NCBI RefSeq assembly: GCF_003014695.1
Contig: NZ_PYAS01000009.1
Location: 248,001-312,000 of the forward strand
Origin: Dyadobacter jiangsuensis
GTDB lineage: Bacteria; Bacteroidota; Bacteroidia; Cytophagales; Spirosomataceae
Reading direction: 5' to 3'
Length of the DNA stretch: 64,000 nucleotides
In this document: positions 9,418 to 18,584 of the stretch, one piece after another
How the letters are laid out: every line of letters starts with the position of its first letter
How positions within the stretch are numbered: the first letter of the stretch is position 1
The notes under the pieces: generated by a model
The model's database searches: none
What the model was told of the DNA's origin: nothing
What the model saw: the letters and a program-made list of their open reading frames with translations, nothing else
Program-made: the position numbers and the translations under genes

Positions 9418-10029
9418 ATGTACTACGAAATTGAAGACGAACTGGGCAACGTGTCCACCTTACAACTGAAACAACGGATTGCGGAAGAGCTGATTGAGCC
9501 GCCTAAAAAGGATGAACTGGCACCGCTGTTTTATCTCCGGAACGAGGAAGGGTTTCCGGTGACATCGCTGACGGGCGCTCCGTCGGACAGCGACTTGCGG
9601 TCGGTCCTCGATCTGGTGCGTTTCAAGCCGCTTGTTCTTAGTTTCTATTGCAACTGCTGGGGAAGTTACGCGCCCAAACATCTGGAAGTTCTCAAGGCGC
9701 TCGCGCCGCAGGTGGAGGCTTTGGGTGGGCAGCTGCTGATACTGACCAATGAGTCTCAAAAGGAAATCGGGCGCATTGCCAGGAAGCTGGACACCGGCGC
9801 GCTGATTTACCACGATAAAAATTACAACGTCGCGCGTTCCTATGGTGTGTTTTCTGAAACCTCTCCGATCTGGGACCGCATTGCGGGGATTTCGGAAGAA
9901 GTTTTCACGCCTTCGCTCTTTGTCCTGGGCCGCGACCGCCGGGTGGGTTACGCATTTGTAGATGAAAACTTTGACAACACGCCAGACGTTAAAACTGTTT
10001 TGAAAGCGGTTTACGACGGACGACAATAG
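9418..10029 (+). CDS. Redoxin/AhpC-TSA-like thioredoxin-fold protein
   Basis: A 203-aa predicted cytosolic protein with a redoxin fold from about residue 35. LVLSFYCNCWGSYAPKHLEV (residues 77-96) occupies the position of the peroxidatic-Cys loop of peroxiredoxins, followed by a strand LLILTNESQ and a C-terminal FVLGRDRRVGYAFVDENFD. The usual peroxiredoxin P-x3-T/S-x2-C motif is replaced by a CNCW pair (CxC). Peroxidase activity is therefore uncertain; a disulfide reductase role is possible. The N-terminal 40 residues form a charged extension. It stands alone between the divergent GH31 gene and a strong hairpin. Confidence 0.75.
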   Translation: MYYEIEDELGNVSTLQLKQRIAEELIEPPKKDELAPLFYLRNEEGFPVTSLTGAPSDSDLRSVLDLVRFKPLVLSFYCNCWGSYAPKHLEVLKALAPQVEALGGQLLILTNESQKEIGRIARKLDTGALIYHDKNYNVARSYGVFSETSPIWDRIAGISEEVFTPSLFVLGRDRRVGYAFVDENFDNTPDVKTVLKAVYDGRQ

Positions 10030-10049
10030 AAATTACATATTTGGCATTC

Positions 10050-10106
10050 ATACCGTGTCAGCCAGGCAACCATGCATTATCTTTGGTTTTGCCGCTGACA
10101 CGGTAT
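10050..10106. terminator. Long hairpin with perfect 13-bp arms
   Basis: ATACCGTGTCAGC (10050-10062) is repeated as its exact reverse complement GCTGACACGGTAT (10094-10106). Inside the loop, GGCAACCA (10065-10072) and TGGTTTTGCC (10084-10093) can extend the stem with a small bulge. It starts 20 bp after the redoxin stop and ends 22 bp before the aminotransferase start. Function is probably a terminator or mRNA stabiliser. There is no clean poly-T tract directly after it (TTGTTTAATACGATTTTT follows), so an operator is also possible. Confidence 0.55.
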
Positions 10107-10128
10107 TTGTTTAATACGATTTTTGGAT

Positions 10129-11289
10129 ATGTTATTGAAAAACAGGTTGCAGTCGAAGCTTCCCAACGTCGGGACTACCATTTTTACTAAAATGTCGGCA
10201 CTGGCCGAAGAGCACAAGGCGCTGAACCTCGCGCAGGGTTTCCCGGAGTTCGATTGCTCGCCTGATTTGCAGCGGCTGGTCGACAAATATGTGCGGTCGG
10301 GTAAAAACCAGTACGCGCCCATGCCGGGTGCATTTCCGCTGCGGGAGGCGATCGCCCGAAAGACTTTCGAAGCATCCGGTCATGAATATCATCCCGTGAC
10401 AGACATTACCGTCACAAGCGGTGCTACCGAGGCACTATTCGTGGCAATCAGCACCGTAGTGCATCCGGGCGATGAAGTGATCGTGTTCGAACCTGCCTAC
10501 GACAGCTACGTGCCGGCCATTGAGCTCAGCGGTGGCGTCCCGGTTTTCGTAACGCTCGATCCGCAATACGATTCGATTGATTGGGAAGCTGTCAAAGCCC
10601 GCATTACCGAAAAAACGCGCGCAATCATTATCAACACACCGCATAACCCGACCGGCAAGGTGTGGGCGGCGTCCGATTTACAGGCGCTGGCCTCGCTCGC
10701 AGAAGAGCATGATTTGATCGTGATTAGCGATGAGGTTTATGAATACATTGTTTTTGACGGACGGGAGCATACTTCGGTGGCGTCCATTCCTTCGCTGGCC
10801 GGGCGCAGCTTTGTTTGCGGGTCCTTCGGGAAGACATTTCATACCACGGGCTGGAAACTGGGCTATTGTCTGGCGCCAGCGCAACTTACCGCCGAGTTTC
10901 GGAAAATTCATCAATTCCTGGTATTCAGTGTGGTTACGCCGCTTCAATTCGCGGTGGCCGAATATTTGAACGAACCTGAGCATTATTTGTCGCTCTCTGC
11001 ATTTTACGAACGCAAGCGGGATTTGTTTAATGAGGCGATCAAAGACATTGGTTTTGTACTCAAACCCTCCGAAGGCAGCTTTTTTCAGAACGTATCTTAT
11101 GCGAGTTTATCGGATGAAAATGATCTTGCATTAGCGGAGAGGCTTACCAGGGAAGTCGGGGTTGCCTCGATACCTGTGTCCGCATTTTATGCCGGTGAAA
11201 CGGACTTCAAAACGCTTAGGTTTTGTTTTGCCAAGCATGATGAGACGCTGCTGAAAGCCGCAGGCTTGTTGAACGCCGCACGTTGGTAA
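10129..11289 (+). CDS. Class I/II PLP aminotransferase, methionine aminotransferase (YbdL-like)
   Basis: A 386-aa fold-type I aminotransferase. The ATG at 10129 is preferred over an in-frame TTG two codons upstream. PLP residues are visible: TSGATEAL (cofactor phosphate), NTPHNPTGKVW (the Asn, about residue 171), ISDEVYEY (Asp/Tyr), and the Schiff-base Lys in SFGKTFHTTGWKLGY (about residue 235). ALNLAQGFPEFDCSP near the N-terminus and the FHTTGWKLGY segment are typical of the methionine/kynurenine aminotransferase subgroup that recycles 2-keto-4-methylthiobutyrate. The window also carries metE and metH, but they are far away and the operon context is not informative. Confidence 0.85.
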   Translation: MLLKNRLQSKLPNVGTTIFTKMSALAEEHKALNLAQGFPEFDCSPDLQRLVDKYVRSGKNQYAPMPGAFPLREAIARKTFEASGHEYHPVTDITVTSGATEALFVAISTVVHPGDEVIVFEPAYDSYVPAIELSGGVPVFVTLDPQYDSIDWEAVKARITEKTRAIIINTPHNPTGKVWAASDLQALASLAEEHDLIVISDEVYEYIVFDGREHTSVASIPSLAGRSFVCGSFGKTFHTTGWKLGYCLAPAQLTAEFRKIHQFLVFSVVTPLQFAVAEYLNEPEHYLSLSAFYERKRDLFNEAIKDIGFVLKPSEGSFFQNVSYASLSDENDLALAERLTREVGVASIPVSAFYAGETDFKTLRFCFAKHDETLLKAAGLLNAARW

Positions 11290-11364
11290 AAAGATTGCAG
11301 AAGACCGGGTGGAAGTTCATAAATTCGAAAAAAGTCGTAACTTAATCTGACAAATTTCGGACGT

Positions 11365-11799
11365 ATGAAAACGATACAGTATCAAAAGTACGATGAAGTT
11401 GCTCCATTGCGGATAGCAGAGGAGCCCGAAGTATTGTATGTTGCCCGGAAAACGGTCGATATGTTTCCTGTCGAGCGCTTTCAGGCGCTTTCTGCCAAGC
11501 TGCCATTTACCCAGTTGGAATGGGCGGAGATATTGCATGTAAGCGACAGGACCTTGCACCGGTACTTGAAAGAAGACAAGGCTTTTGAGGGGCTGTATGC
11601 CGAGCACCTATACCAGCTTGAAAATATGGCGGATCTGGGCCTTGAAATATTCGGCGATGCGAAGGCTTTTGAGCAATGGCTTCGCACTCCGCGGGAAGTT
11701 CTTGGAGAAACGCAGGATTTTTCCACGCTCCGTTCATTCTGGGGCGTGAAGCTGATTTGCAATGAACTCGGGCGCATGGAGCATGGCGTGTACATATGA
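11365..11799 (+). CDS. Xre/ParS-type antitoxin (DUF2384)
   Basis: A 144-aa antitoxin partner of the RES toxin. The first 60 residues carry a helix-turn-helix (FTQLEWAEILHVSDRTLHRY, about residues 49-68). The C-terminal half matches the toxin-binding MbcA/ParS domain (GLEIFGDAKAFEQWLRTP, then FSTLRSFWGVKLI). Its stop overlaps the toxin start (ATGA), the standard antitoxin-first arrangement of xre-res modules. The DNA-binding domain predicts autorepression of the pair. Confidence 0.9.
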   Translation: MKTIQYQKYDEVAPLRIAEEPEVLYVARKTVDMFPVERFQALSAKLPFTQLEWAEILHVSDRTLHRYLKEDKAFEGLYAEHLYQLENMADLGLEIFGDAKAFEQWLRTPREVLGETQDFSTLRSFWGVKLICNELGRMEHGVYI

Positions 11800-12278
11800 T
11801 TGCGTACCGCCTTGCTGCGAGGGCTTACATTGATGATTTGTCGGGTACAGGTGCCAAGTTGTTTGGCGGGCGCTGGAATCCGGTAGGTTACCCCTGCATT
11901 TACGCTAGCCAGAATCTTTCACTGGCATTACTTGAAAAATACGTCCATGCCGAATTCCGGGAATGCATGGAGCGGCTTGCATTGCTTCAAATCACGATTC
12001 CTGATGATGATAGTCTGGTTTTTCATGTTGACGACCGGCTGTTGAAGAAGAATTGGATGAACGACATTTCCTATTCTCAATGGATTGGTGAACAGATTCT
12101 CACCGACCCTGAAATCATTGCGTTCACCATGCCATCGGCGATTGTTCCTTCGGAAAGGAATGTGATATTGAATCCACTCGCTAAAAGATTCGGCGATATT
12201 CAGTTTATGCCGGCTGCAGATTTCTCAGCAGACTTGCGTTTGCTTGCCAAACTTTTGTCCAGAAAACCTACTTCTTAA
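11796..12278 (+). CDS. RES-domain toxin (NAD-degrading)
   Basis: A 160-aa RES toxin. Known RES toxins (MbcT, Res) deplete NAD+ by phosphorolysis or hydrolysis. The family motifs are visible: the early Arg in MIAYRLAARAY (residue 5), GGRWNPVGYPCIYAS (residues 25-39) and SLALLEKYVH with its catalytic-type Glu, then the central PSAIVPSERNVILNPL with a Ser and Asn. Translation is coupled to the antitoxin by a 4-bp overlap. The 3' end runs 11 bp into the convergent permease gene. Nothing suggests inactivation. Confidence 0.9.
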   Translation: MIAYRLAARAYIDDLSGTGAKLFGGRWNPVGYPCIYASQNLSLALLEKYVHAEFRECMERLALLQITIPDDDSLVFHVDDRLLKKNWMNDISYSQWIGEQILTDPEIIAFTMPSAIVPSERNVILNPLAKRFGDIQFMPAADFSADLRLLAKLLSRKPTS

Positions 12279-13536
12279 ACAGCAGCGCTTTGATCGGCTG
12301 AATGCGTGTGATGATGAGCGTTGGAATGAGCAGAATCGCGGCTGTGATCATGACTGCGACTACGTTGACCATCGCGAAAATGCCCCAATCAAATACAATA
12401 GGGACGGTGTCCATGTAATAGTTGACCGGGTCGAGCGGGATGAGTTTAAACTGGTATTGCAGCCAGCATAGCAGCAGCGCGGCCACATTACCGATTATGA
12501 TCCCCTTGCGCAGCATATCGAGGCCGACCTGAAAAAAGATCATCCGGATTTGCCGGTTAGGGCTTCCGAGCGTTTTAAGCAATCCGATCAGCGGTGTTCT
12601 TTCCATAATGATCACCAGCAGTATCGAGATCATATTAAAACAGGCCACAAAAAGAATGAGCACCAGAAAAACGGCGGTATTGCGGTCGAGCAGGACGAGC
12701 CAGTCGAAGATTTGCGGAAACAGGCTGGTGACTTTTTGCAGGAACAAGCCCGGCGGGAGCTCGCGACGGAGCTTGTGTGTTACCAGATCGAGGTTGTGGA
12801 AGTCTTTGAGATAAATTTCATAGGTTCCGACAGAATCTGCGCCCCAGCCATTCAGCCGCTGTACGAGGCCGATATCCCCGATTATCAGGTTATTATCAAA
12901 TTCCTCCATTTCGGTTTCATAAATACCGGCAACCACCAGCTTACGGGGCCGGGGCGGGTTTTGAAGCGAATACATGATCACATCGTCGCCGGTTTTCAGT
13001 CGCATTTGCGTAGCGACTTTCCGGCTGATCAGGATTTGGGAAGAGTAACCGTATTTAATTGAAGAGGAATCGGTTCGATCGATCAGCTTACCTTCTCTGA
13101 GGTTGGGTTTGAAAGTTTTCCAATCATAATCCTTGCCCACTCCTTTGAGAATTACTCCTTTGATTTCATCCGGCGTTTTCAGAATGCCCGATTTATGTGC
13201 TACGGCTTGCCACCGCGCAATTTCGGGGATTGTCGGCAGTATTTCCGACACCGCATTTTTGACCGGCAGCGGGGCTTCTTCGTAAGTATTCCCCTGCGAA
13301 AAGGCATTTACATTAATATGTGCGCTGAAAAGGAATATTTTTTGCTGGATGGTTTGCTTGAAGCCGAGCAGCACCGCAAATGCGATGATTCCAACCGCAA
13401 CGCCGATGGCAATACTGGCCACGCCGATTCGCGAAACTGTGGCAGAAAATGATCCTGCTTCGTTGTGGCGTATCCGTTTGGCGATGAATGAGGGGAATTG
13501 CAAGAGGAATCTGTTCTTTAAATTAGTTGTTGACAA
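12268..13536 (-). CDS. FtsX/LolE-family ABC transporter permease
   Basis: A 422-aa inner-membrane protein of the lipoprotein-releasing/MacB permease type. It has one membrane helix near residues 33-58 (ASIAIGVAVGIIAFAVLLGF), a large periplasmic MacB-like core domain, then three C-terminal helices (FLVLILFVACFNMISILLVI, IIIGNVAALLLCWL, MVNVVAVMITAAILLIP). The cytosolic coupling helix MERTPLIGLLKTLGSPNRQI is the typical LolE/FtsX feature. The start is TTG at 13536; an upstream in-frame TAA at about 13552 limits it. No ATPase subunit is encoded nearby, so it must pair with a LolD-like ATPase elsewhere. In Bacteroidota such orphan permeases are common. Confidence 0.82.
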   Translation of the reverse strand: MSTTNLKNRFLLQFPSFIAKRIRHNEAGSFSATVSRIGVASIAIGVAVGIIAFAVLLGFKQTIQQKIFLFSAHINVNAFSQGNTYEEAPLPVKNAVSEILPTIPEIARWQAVAHKSGILKTPDEIKGVILKGVGKDYDWKTFKPNLREGKLIDRTDSSSIKYGYSSQILISRKVATQMRLKTGDDVIMYSLQNPPRPRKLVVAGIYETEMEEFDNNLIIGDIGLVQRLNGWGADSVGTYEIYLKDFHNLDLVTHKLRRELPPGLFLQKVTSLFPQIFDWLVLLDRNTAVFLVLILFVACFNMISILLVIIMERTPLIGLLKTLGSPNRQIRMIFFQVGLDMLRKGIIIGNVAALLLCWLQYQFKLIPLDPVNYYMDTVPIVFDWGIFAMVNVVAVMITAAILLIPTLIITRIQPIKALLFKK

Positions 13537-13640
13537 AAATAGGAAAAAACCTTAGCGGTTCGAAAAAGGCATTTTTTTATTAAGTTTCCTGTCTTGATTT
13601 AGCCCAAAGACATACCGAATCGAAAAACATATCACCGTCC

Positions 13641-15701
13641 ATGCCATTAATCAAAGTTGCTTCCGGAGTAGTAAACCAGACACCCATGGCCTGGGAGGCC
13701 AATACCCGAAATATCGTCGATGCGATCAGGGAAGCTCGGAAACAGGATGTAAGCCTGCTCTGTCTGCCAGAACTGTGTATTTCCGGTTACGGCTGCGACG
13801 ATTATTTTTTCGCTCCCGACATGGTGGAACAAGCCCAGCATTGCCTGCTCGAAATTGCAGAAGAAACGGCTGGTATGATCGTGGCGGTGGGTTTGCCCTT
13901 GCGGCACAACGGAAGTTTGTACAATGCGGCCTGCCTGATTTCCAACAAGCAGATTGCCGGTTTTTACTGCAAGCAAAACCTGGCCAACAACGGTATTCAT
14001 TATGAGGCGCGGTGGTTCAGGCCGTGGCAGCCCGGCGTGGTGGAGAGCATCGAGGTCAATCAGATGTTTTACCCGATCGGTGATCTGATTTTTGATGTGG
14101 CCTCAGGCCCGATCATGGGCGGGTCGCATGGTGTGAAGATCGCATTCGAGATTTGCGAGGACGGCTGGGTCGCCAACCGTCCCGCACGCAGGCACTACGA
14201 GCGGGGCGTCGACATTATCCTGAACCCCAGCGCGAGCCATTTTGCGTTCAACAAATTTATGGTGCGCGAAAGGCTGGTTGTGGACGCTTCCAGGTCATTT
14301 TCATGCAGTTATATTTATACCAACCTCCTGGGGAATGAGGCTGGAAGGGCTGTGTACGATGGGGATGCGATGATCGCTTCGAATGGCGACTTGCTCGCTT
14401 CCAGCCCGCGGTTCAGCTATGAAGATTATGTGATCACGACAGCCGTGATCGATACGGAGTATACCCGGTTGAGTCAGGTACAAAGCAAGATTGCTATCCC
14501 GGCTAAGGAACGGACATGGCGCATTCCCGCCCGTTTCGACTTCCCGGACATCGAGCCGGTGTTGCCGCAGCTTCCGGACATTGAGCCATTTGAAAAAGGT
14601 GGTGCATTAAAGGAGGAGGAATTCGCGCGGGCCGAATGCCTTGCATTGTTTGATTATTTGAGAAAGAGCCGCTCCAACGGTTTTACTATATCGCTTTCGG
14701 GCGGGGCGGATTCCTGTGCCTGTACAGCGTTGTGCGGACTGATGATCCGGCTCGCCGACGAGAGCATCGGCATGGATCGCTTCAAGCAGAAGCTGTCGTA
14801 CATCAAGGATATTCAATCGGCTAAAACAGAGGAAGATCTTGCCAAAGTTTTGATCCACAATATTTACCAGGGAACTGAGAACAGCTCTTCCGACACGCTC
14901 GAATCTGCGCAATCGCTGGCTGAGTCGATTGGCTCTACCTTTTATAATGTGAATATCAATGGGCTTGTTGAGACCTATAAAGGCCTGATCGAGAGCCAGA
15001 TTGGCCGGAAGTTGACCTGGGAGCAGGATGATATCGCGTTACAAAACATCCAGGCGAGGGTCCGTGCCCCGGGCGTGTGGCTGCTGACCAACCTCTCGAA
15101 CCACCTCTTGCTCGCTACATCGAATCGCTCGGAAGCGGCCGTTGGCTATGCTACCATGGATGGTGATACTTCCGGCAGCATTAGTCCGCTCGCGGGGATC
15201 GACAAGCATTACCTGCGTCAATGGCTCCGCTGGCTCGAAACGGTCGGATGTGAAGTGAAAGGTAAGCACATCAGGATCGAAGGTTTGAAAAAAGTAAATA
15301 GCCTGCAACCCACCGCTGAACTGCGACCACTCGCACAAACGCAGACGGATGAGGCCGATTTGATGCCCTATGAATTTTTGAATGATCTGGAAGGCTTGGC
15401 TATCAGGGACAAAAAGTCCCCCTTGGAATCGTACAAAAACCTTTATGTGCGTTACAAGGGAGTTTACAGCGTCGAGCAGCTTCTCGGCTGGACAGAGCGT
15501 TTCTTCAAACTATGGAGCCGCAACCAGTGGAAGCGGGAACGCTACGCGCCATCCTTTCATCTCGACGACCGCAACCTCGATCCACGTTCCTGGTGCCGTT
15601 TCCCGATTCTGTCGGGCGGATTTGAAAAAGAACTGGCGGCGTTGCGCGCTTACGTGAATGGAGCAGCGGTGCAGAACGGTCGGAAGCGGATTGGGTTTTA
15701 G
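13641..15701 (+). CDS. nadE: Glutamine-dependent NAD+ synthetase
   Basis: A 686-aa two-domain enzyme that amidates nicotinate adenine dinucleotide to NAD+. The N-terminal carbon-nitrogen hydrolase domain supplies ammonia and shows the Glu-Lys-Cys triad: LCLPELCISGYGCDD (residue about 43), FYCKQNLANNG (Lys about 114) and FEICEDGW (Cys about 172). The synthetase domain begins about residue 310, with the ATP P-loop SLSGGADS at about 351-358 and ATSNRSEAAVGYATMDGD further on. Length fits the long glutamine-dependent class. It is a monocistronic gene whose 3' end nearly touches the convergent STN-protein gene. Confidence 0.95.
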   Translation: MPLIKVASGVVNQTPMAWEANTRNIVDAIREARKQDVSLLCLPELCISGYGCDDYFFAPDMVEQAQHCLLEIAEETAGMIVAVGLPLRHNGSLYNAACLISNKQIAGFYCKQNLANNGIHYEARWFRPWQPGVVESIEVNQMFYPIGDLIFDVASGPIMGGSHGVKIAFEICEDGWVANRPARRHYERGVDIILNPSASHFAFNKFMVRERLVVDASRSFSCSYIYTNLLGNEAGRAVYDGDAMIASNGDLLASSPRFSYEDYVITTAVIDTEYTRLSQVQSKIAIPAKERTWRIPARFDFPDIEPVLPQLPDIEPFEKGGALKEEEFARAECLALFDYLRKSRSNGFTISLSGGADSCACTALCGLMIRLADESIGMDRFKQKLSYIKDIQSAKTEEDLAKVLIHNIYQGTENSSSDTLESAQSLAESIGSTFYNVNINGLVETYKGLIESQIGRKLTWEQDDIALQNIQARVRAPGVWLLTNLSNHLLLATSNRSEAAVGYATMDGDTSGSISPLAGIDKHYLRQWLRWLETVGCEVKGKHIRIEGLKKVNSLQPTAELRPLAQTQTDEADLMPYEFLNDLEGLAIRDKKSPLESYKNLYVRYKGVYSVEQLLGWTERFFKLWSRNQWKRERYAPSFHLDDRNLDPRSWCRFPILSGGFEKELAALRAYVNGAAVQNGRKRIGF

Positions 15702-15703
15702 TA

Positions 15704-17524
15704 CTATATTTTATTCAAAAACCGAATCCCGGCCTGGAAGCCGATCCAGCCGTAGACTTTGCTGGACCCGTTTGGGGTTTCCCCTAGCCAAATGGGAGAA
15801 AGCCCTTTTTTTCCTTCCGCATTTATCAGGCCGGAGTGTTTGGAGAAGAAGGTGTTGATCGACGGGCCGACGAAAAGTGCAAACCGCGAGCCGAACTTCT
15901 TCTCCATGCCTAAGGCAAATTTGACCAGCCCCTGGCTGATACCATCCTCGGAGGAGTTATGTTCGAGAAACACGATGCTTCCGGTTAGATCGGCATTGGC
16001 GCTCCAACCTTTACCCAGGTTTTGAGCCGTCCCGAAGCCGTAACCAATGGAAAAGATTGGTTTGTCTTTCACCCCACCGCTGAAACCGAGGTTGAAAATG
16101 TTGTAGAAACGGCTAACCCCGGTCTTGAATGCGGTATTGAAGTAGTTGAACTCATCGGTGGAGAATTCGTAGCGGCGGTAACCATTGCTATGGACCCAGC
16201 TGAAAAGCCCGAATGGAACGGTTGCCGTAGAGTCGGAGTAATTAACGGCGCCGATCTGGTGGCCGCTTTTGACTATATGCGCATAGTTATAACCGGAGGA
16301 AAACTGGTAACCATGCAGTTCGCCGACAATTACGTTACCCACCCCGGCCACCTGAAAACCGGTAAAATTACGGCCTATGTAGTTCAGCAAATGCGTTCCC
16401 TGGAAGCCCGTGAAATTGCCCAGAGTCATGTTCAGTGCGTTGGCATATTGAAAGCCGACGACGTCGTTGCCGACGATGTTAATTGCCCCCGCGAACTGAA
16501 ACCCCGTGACATTCCCCCGCACGACGTTGATCAAACTACCAATTTCGAATTTAGACACACCCAGCGAATAACCGGCGATGAGGTTAATGGAATAGTCATT
16601 GACGATATTCCCGCTCAGCCCATGGTTGGTCCCCAGAAACGGCAAAACAGACGCCTGGAAGGGCGCATGCAGCGTGTCCTCGATGTTACGGGTGTGAATG
16701 GCTTGCTTCGCGGATGCGAATGCACCGACAAACTTGTTTTGAGCGCGCCGGTATTTTTTGCGAAGCGCCTCATAGTTGGCCCAGGTAATGGCTTTGCCGC
16801 TCGCCGAACTATCAATAAATATCGTATCCCGTGGCAAATCCATTTTTGCCACTTCGAACTGAGGTACGGCCACTTTGGTATGCAACGAGTCTACCTGTAC
16901 GGGGGTATGCACGGCCACCTTACCAGGGATCGGTTTCAGGGTGTCGGGGTTAAGCGAAATTTGTAAATAGGTGTCTTTGCGTGTGGGAATGGGGATGGAT
17001 TTGCCAATGTAATCCTCCTTCCTGATTTCCAGCCGGAGTGAGGAGCGGGCTGCCGGAAGGCGTATTTTGTAATAACCATATTGATTACTCACCGCCGAAG
17101 CGAGCGTAACCGATTCGTAAATACTTGCATTAGCCAGTTTTTTGCCGGTTTTATTGTCGATAATGTAGCCGTTGAGGTCGAAGTTCTCGGGCTCTTCCGG
17201 CTTTTCGGTTTCCGGCTTTTTTTGTAGGATAATATAATGTCGACGCTCCTTGAATGTGACCTTGTCTTTGAAAATCGCCACCAATATTTCCCGGATGCTT
17301 CGATTTTCGGCCTGTATCGATACACGGCTTTTAACGTCGATCATATCGGGGCTGTACGAGAAACTGAAACCACCCGCATTGCCGATTTTTCGCAGCGTCT
17401 CGTCAAGCGGTTGGTTGGTTACTTTCAAATTAATGCGCTTTTCCAGCAATTCCTGGGCCGAAATGTGGCCGGGAAGCAGGCAAATGCAAACACACCAGAA
17501 AGCAAGTCTGTAAAGTATATTCAA
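15704..17524 (-). CDS. STN-domain surface protein with carboxypeptidase-like domain and GFQ repeats
   Basis: A 607-aa exported protein, third gene of a sigma/FecR operon. The TTG at 17524 gives a signal peptide (LNILYRLAFWCVCICLLPGHISAQ); the longer frame reads back into fecR. Order: signal peptide, STN domain about 27-100 (INLKVTNQPLDETLRKI, FSFSYSPDMIDVKSRVSI), a carboxypeptidase-regulatory-like beta domain about 115-190 (LNGYIIDNKTGKKLANASIY), a linker, then a region of about 20-aa repeats with the core GNxxGFQxAxxxN (for example GNVTGFQFAGAINIVG and GRNFTGFQVAGVGNV) that resembles LA_2272-type surface repeats. No TonB plug or beta-barrel receptor is present. STN domains normally signal to FecR, so this protein may sense an envelope ligand rather than import one. 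Confidence 0.75.
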   Translation of the reverse strand: MNILYRLAFWCVCICLLPGHISAQELLEKRINLKVTNQPLDETLRKIGNAGGFSFSYSPDMIDVKSRVSIQAENRSIREILVAIFKDKVTFKERRHYIILQKKPETEKPEEPENFDLNGYIIDNKTGKKLANASIYESVTLASAVSNQYGYYKIRLPAARSSLRLEIRKEDYIGKSIPIPTRKDTYLQISLNPDTLKPIPGKVAVHTPVQVDSLHTKVAVPQFEVAKMDLPRDTIFIDSSASGKAITWANYEALRKKYRRAQNKFVGAFASAKQAIHTRNIEDTLHAPFQASVLPFLGTNHGLSGNIVNDYSINLIAGYSLGVSKFEIGSLINVVRGNVTGFQFAGAINIVGNDVVGFQYANALNMTLGNFTGFQGTHLLNYIGRNFTGFQVAGVGNVIVGELHGYQFSSGYNYAHIVKSGHQIGAVNYSDSTATVPFGLFSWVHSNGYRRYEFSTDEFNYFNTAFKTGVSRFYNIFNLGFSGGVKDKPIFSIGYGFGTAQNLGKGWSANADLTGSIVFLEHNSSEDGISQGLVKFALGMEKKFGSRFALFVGPSINTFFSKHSGLINAEGKKGLSPIWLGETPNGSSKVYGWIGFQAGIRFLNKI

Positions 17525-17544
17525 AGCAGGATAACTTGTAGTTT

Positions 17545-18582
17545 CTATTGGCAACCGTTCCCGTCGAGCCAGTAAACCTTGCCTTCTTTCCGGAGATTGA
17601 GGTCGAGGGTTTCGGCGATGACGGACAATGTGGCGTCTACCGGTTCTTTTTCGAAACGGATGGTGAGCCGGCATTGGGCGATCTTCTCATTGGAAAGCCG
17701 CACGTCCACGTGGTAACCGTCGCGGATCGACGCGACGACATCTTGCAGATCGGCCGCATTGAATTCGTAGATCTGCGTGCGGTAGCCCATCATATTCATA
17801 TTGGCTTGCAGGCTGCGGATCGAATCTTTCAGTACTTCGGCGCTTTGCCCTTTCACGAGTTCGACACGGTGTGAGTCCTTGGTGACGCGCACTTTCCCGG
17901 TCGCGACGTCCACCCGCACAGGAGCCTCGCTATATGCTTTTACATTAAAAGACGTTCCCAAAACGCGGATCTCGGTGCCATTCGCCTGAATCACAAAAGG
18001 GTGCGCAGCATCGGGTTTCACATCAAAAAATGCTTCACCCTGCAATGAAACCGTCCGGAGGTCACCTTTGAAGTTTTCAGGGTAGGTTAGTCTGGAATTG
18101 TAATTGAGAAAAACCTTGGTTCCATCGGGAAGGAGTTGCTCCTTCGTATTGTCGGTTGTGGCAACATGAAGCGATTCGGGTGTTTTTTCGGAGATAAGGA
18201 AAAACCATCCGAACGCTGTTACCAGAATGGCAATCACAGCAGCAGCCCAGACTGTTACCGGCAGCCTGCGCTTTCGCGTCTCGGGCCGGAACTCGATTGT
18301 TTTTGCTTCCCGAGTGGATGCTTCCGGTAGCGGGGTGACAGTCTTGTTCGCAGCCATCTTCCCTTTCATTTTATTCCAGGCCGCATCCGTATTCACCTGG
18401 GCGCTGCTTTTTTTCATGGCAGCTGTATGGTCCCAGATCAGCCGGTAGGTCGCCAGTTCCCGCGCATTGGCCTCCGATTCGGCGAGCCACGCTTCCACAT
18501 CATTTCTTTCGGATTCCGAGGCGGTGTCGGCCAGGTAACGTGCGAGCAGTTCCTCGGATATGTTTGCATGAGATGAGTTCAT
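17545..18582 (-). CDS. FecR-family anti-sigma factor
   Basis: A 345-aa inner-membrane regulator. The N-terminal cytosolic anti-sigma region (residues 1-105, EELLARYLADTASESE) is followed by one membrane helix (VTVWAAAVIAILVTAFGWFF, about 110-129), a periplasmic FecR domain (QLLPDGTKVFLNYNSRLTYP, VSLQGEAFFDV) and a C-terminal DUF4974 domain ending at YWLDGNGCQ. It lies 2 bp downstream of the ECF sigma gene and 20 bp upstream of the STN gene, the usual surface-signalling order. It should hold the sigma factor inactive until signalled from the periplasm. Confidence 0.93.
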   Translation of the reverse strand: MNSSHANISEELLARYLADTASESERNDVEAWLAESEANARELATYRLIWDHTAAMKKSSAQVNTDAAWNKMKGKMAANKTVTPLPEASTREAKTIEFRPETRKRRLPVTVWAAAVIAILVTAFGWFFLISEKTPESLHVATTDNTKEQLLPDGTKVFLNYNSRLTYPENFKGDLRTVSLQGEAFFDVKPDAAHPFVIQANGTEIRVLGTSFNVKAYSEAPVRVDVATGKVRVTKDSHRVELVKGQSAEVLKDSIRSLQANMNMMGYRTQIYEFNAADLQDVVASIRDGYHVDVRLSNEKIAQCRLTIRFEKEPVDATLSVIAETLDLNLRKEGKVYWLDGNGCQ

Positions 18583-18584
18583 GG

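Noticed and set aside
16022..16966. 314-codon plus-strand frame opposite the STN gene
   Set aside because: It is the antisense frame of a real gene whose domains are recognisable; its own translation has no signal peptide, domain or plausible start.
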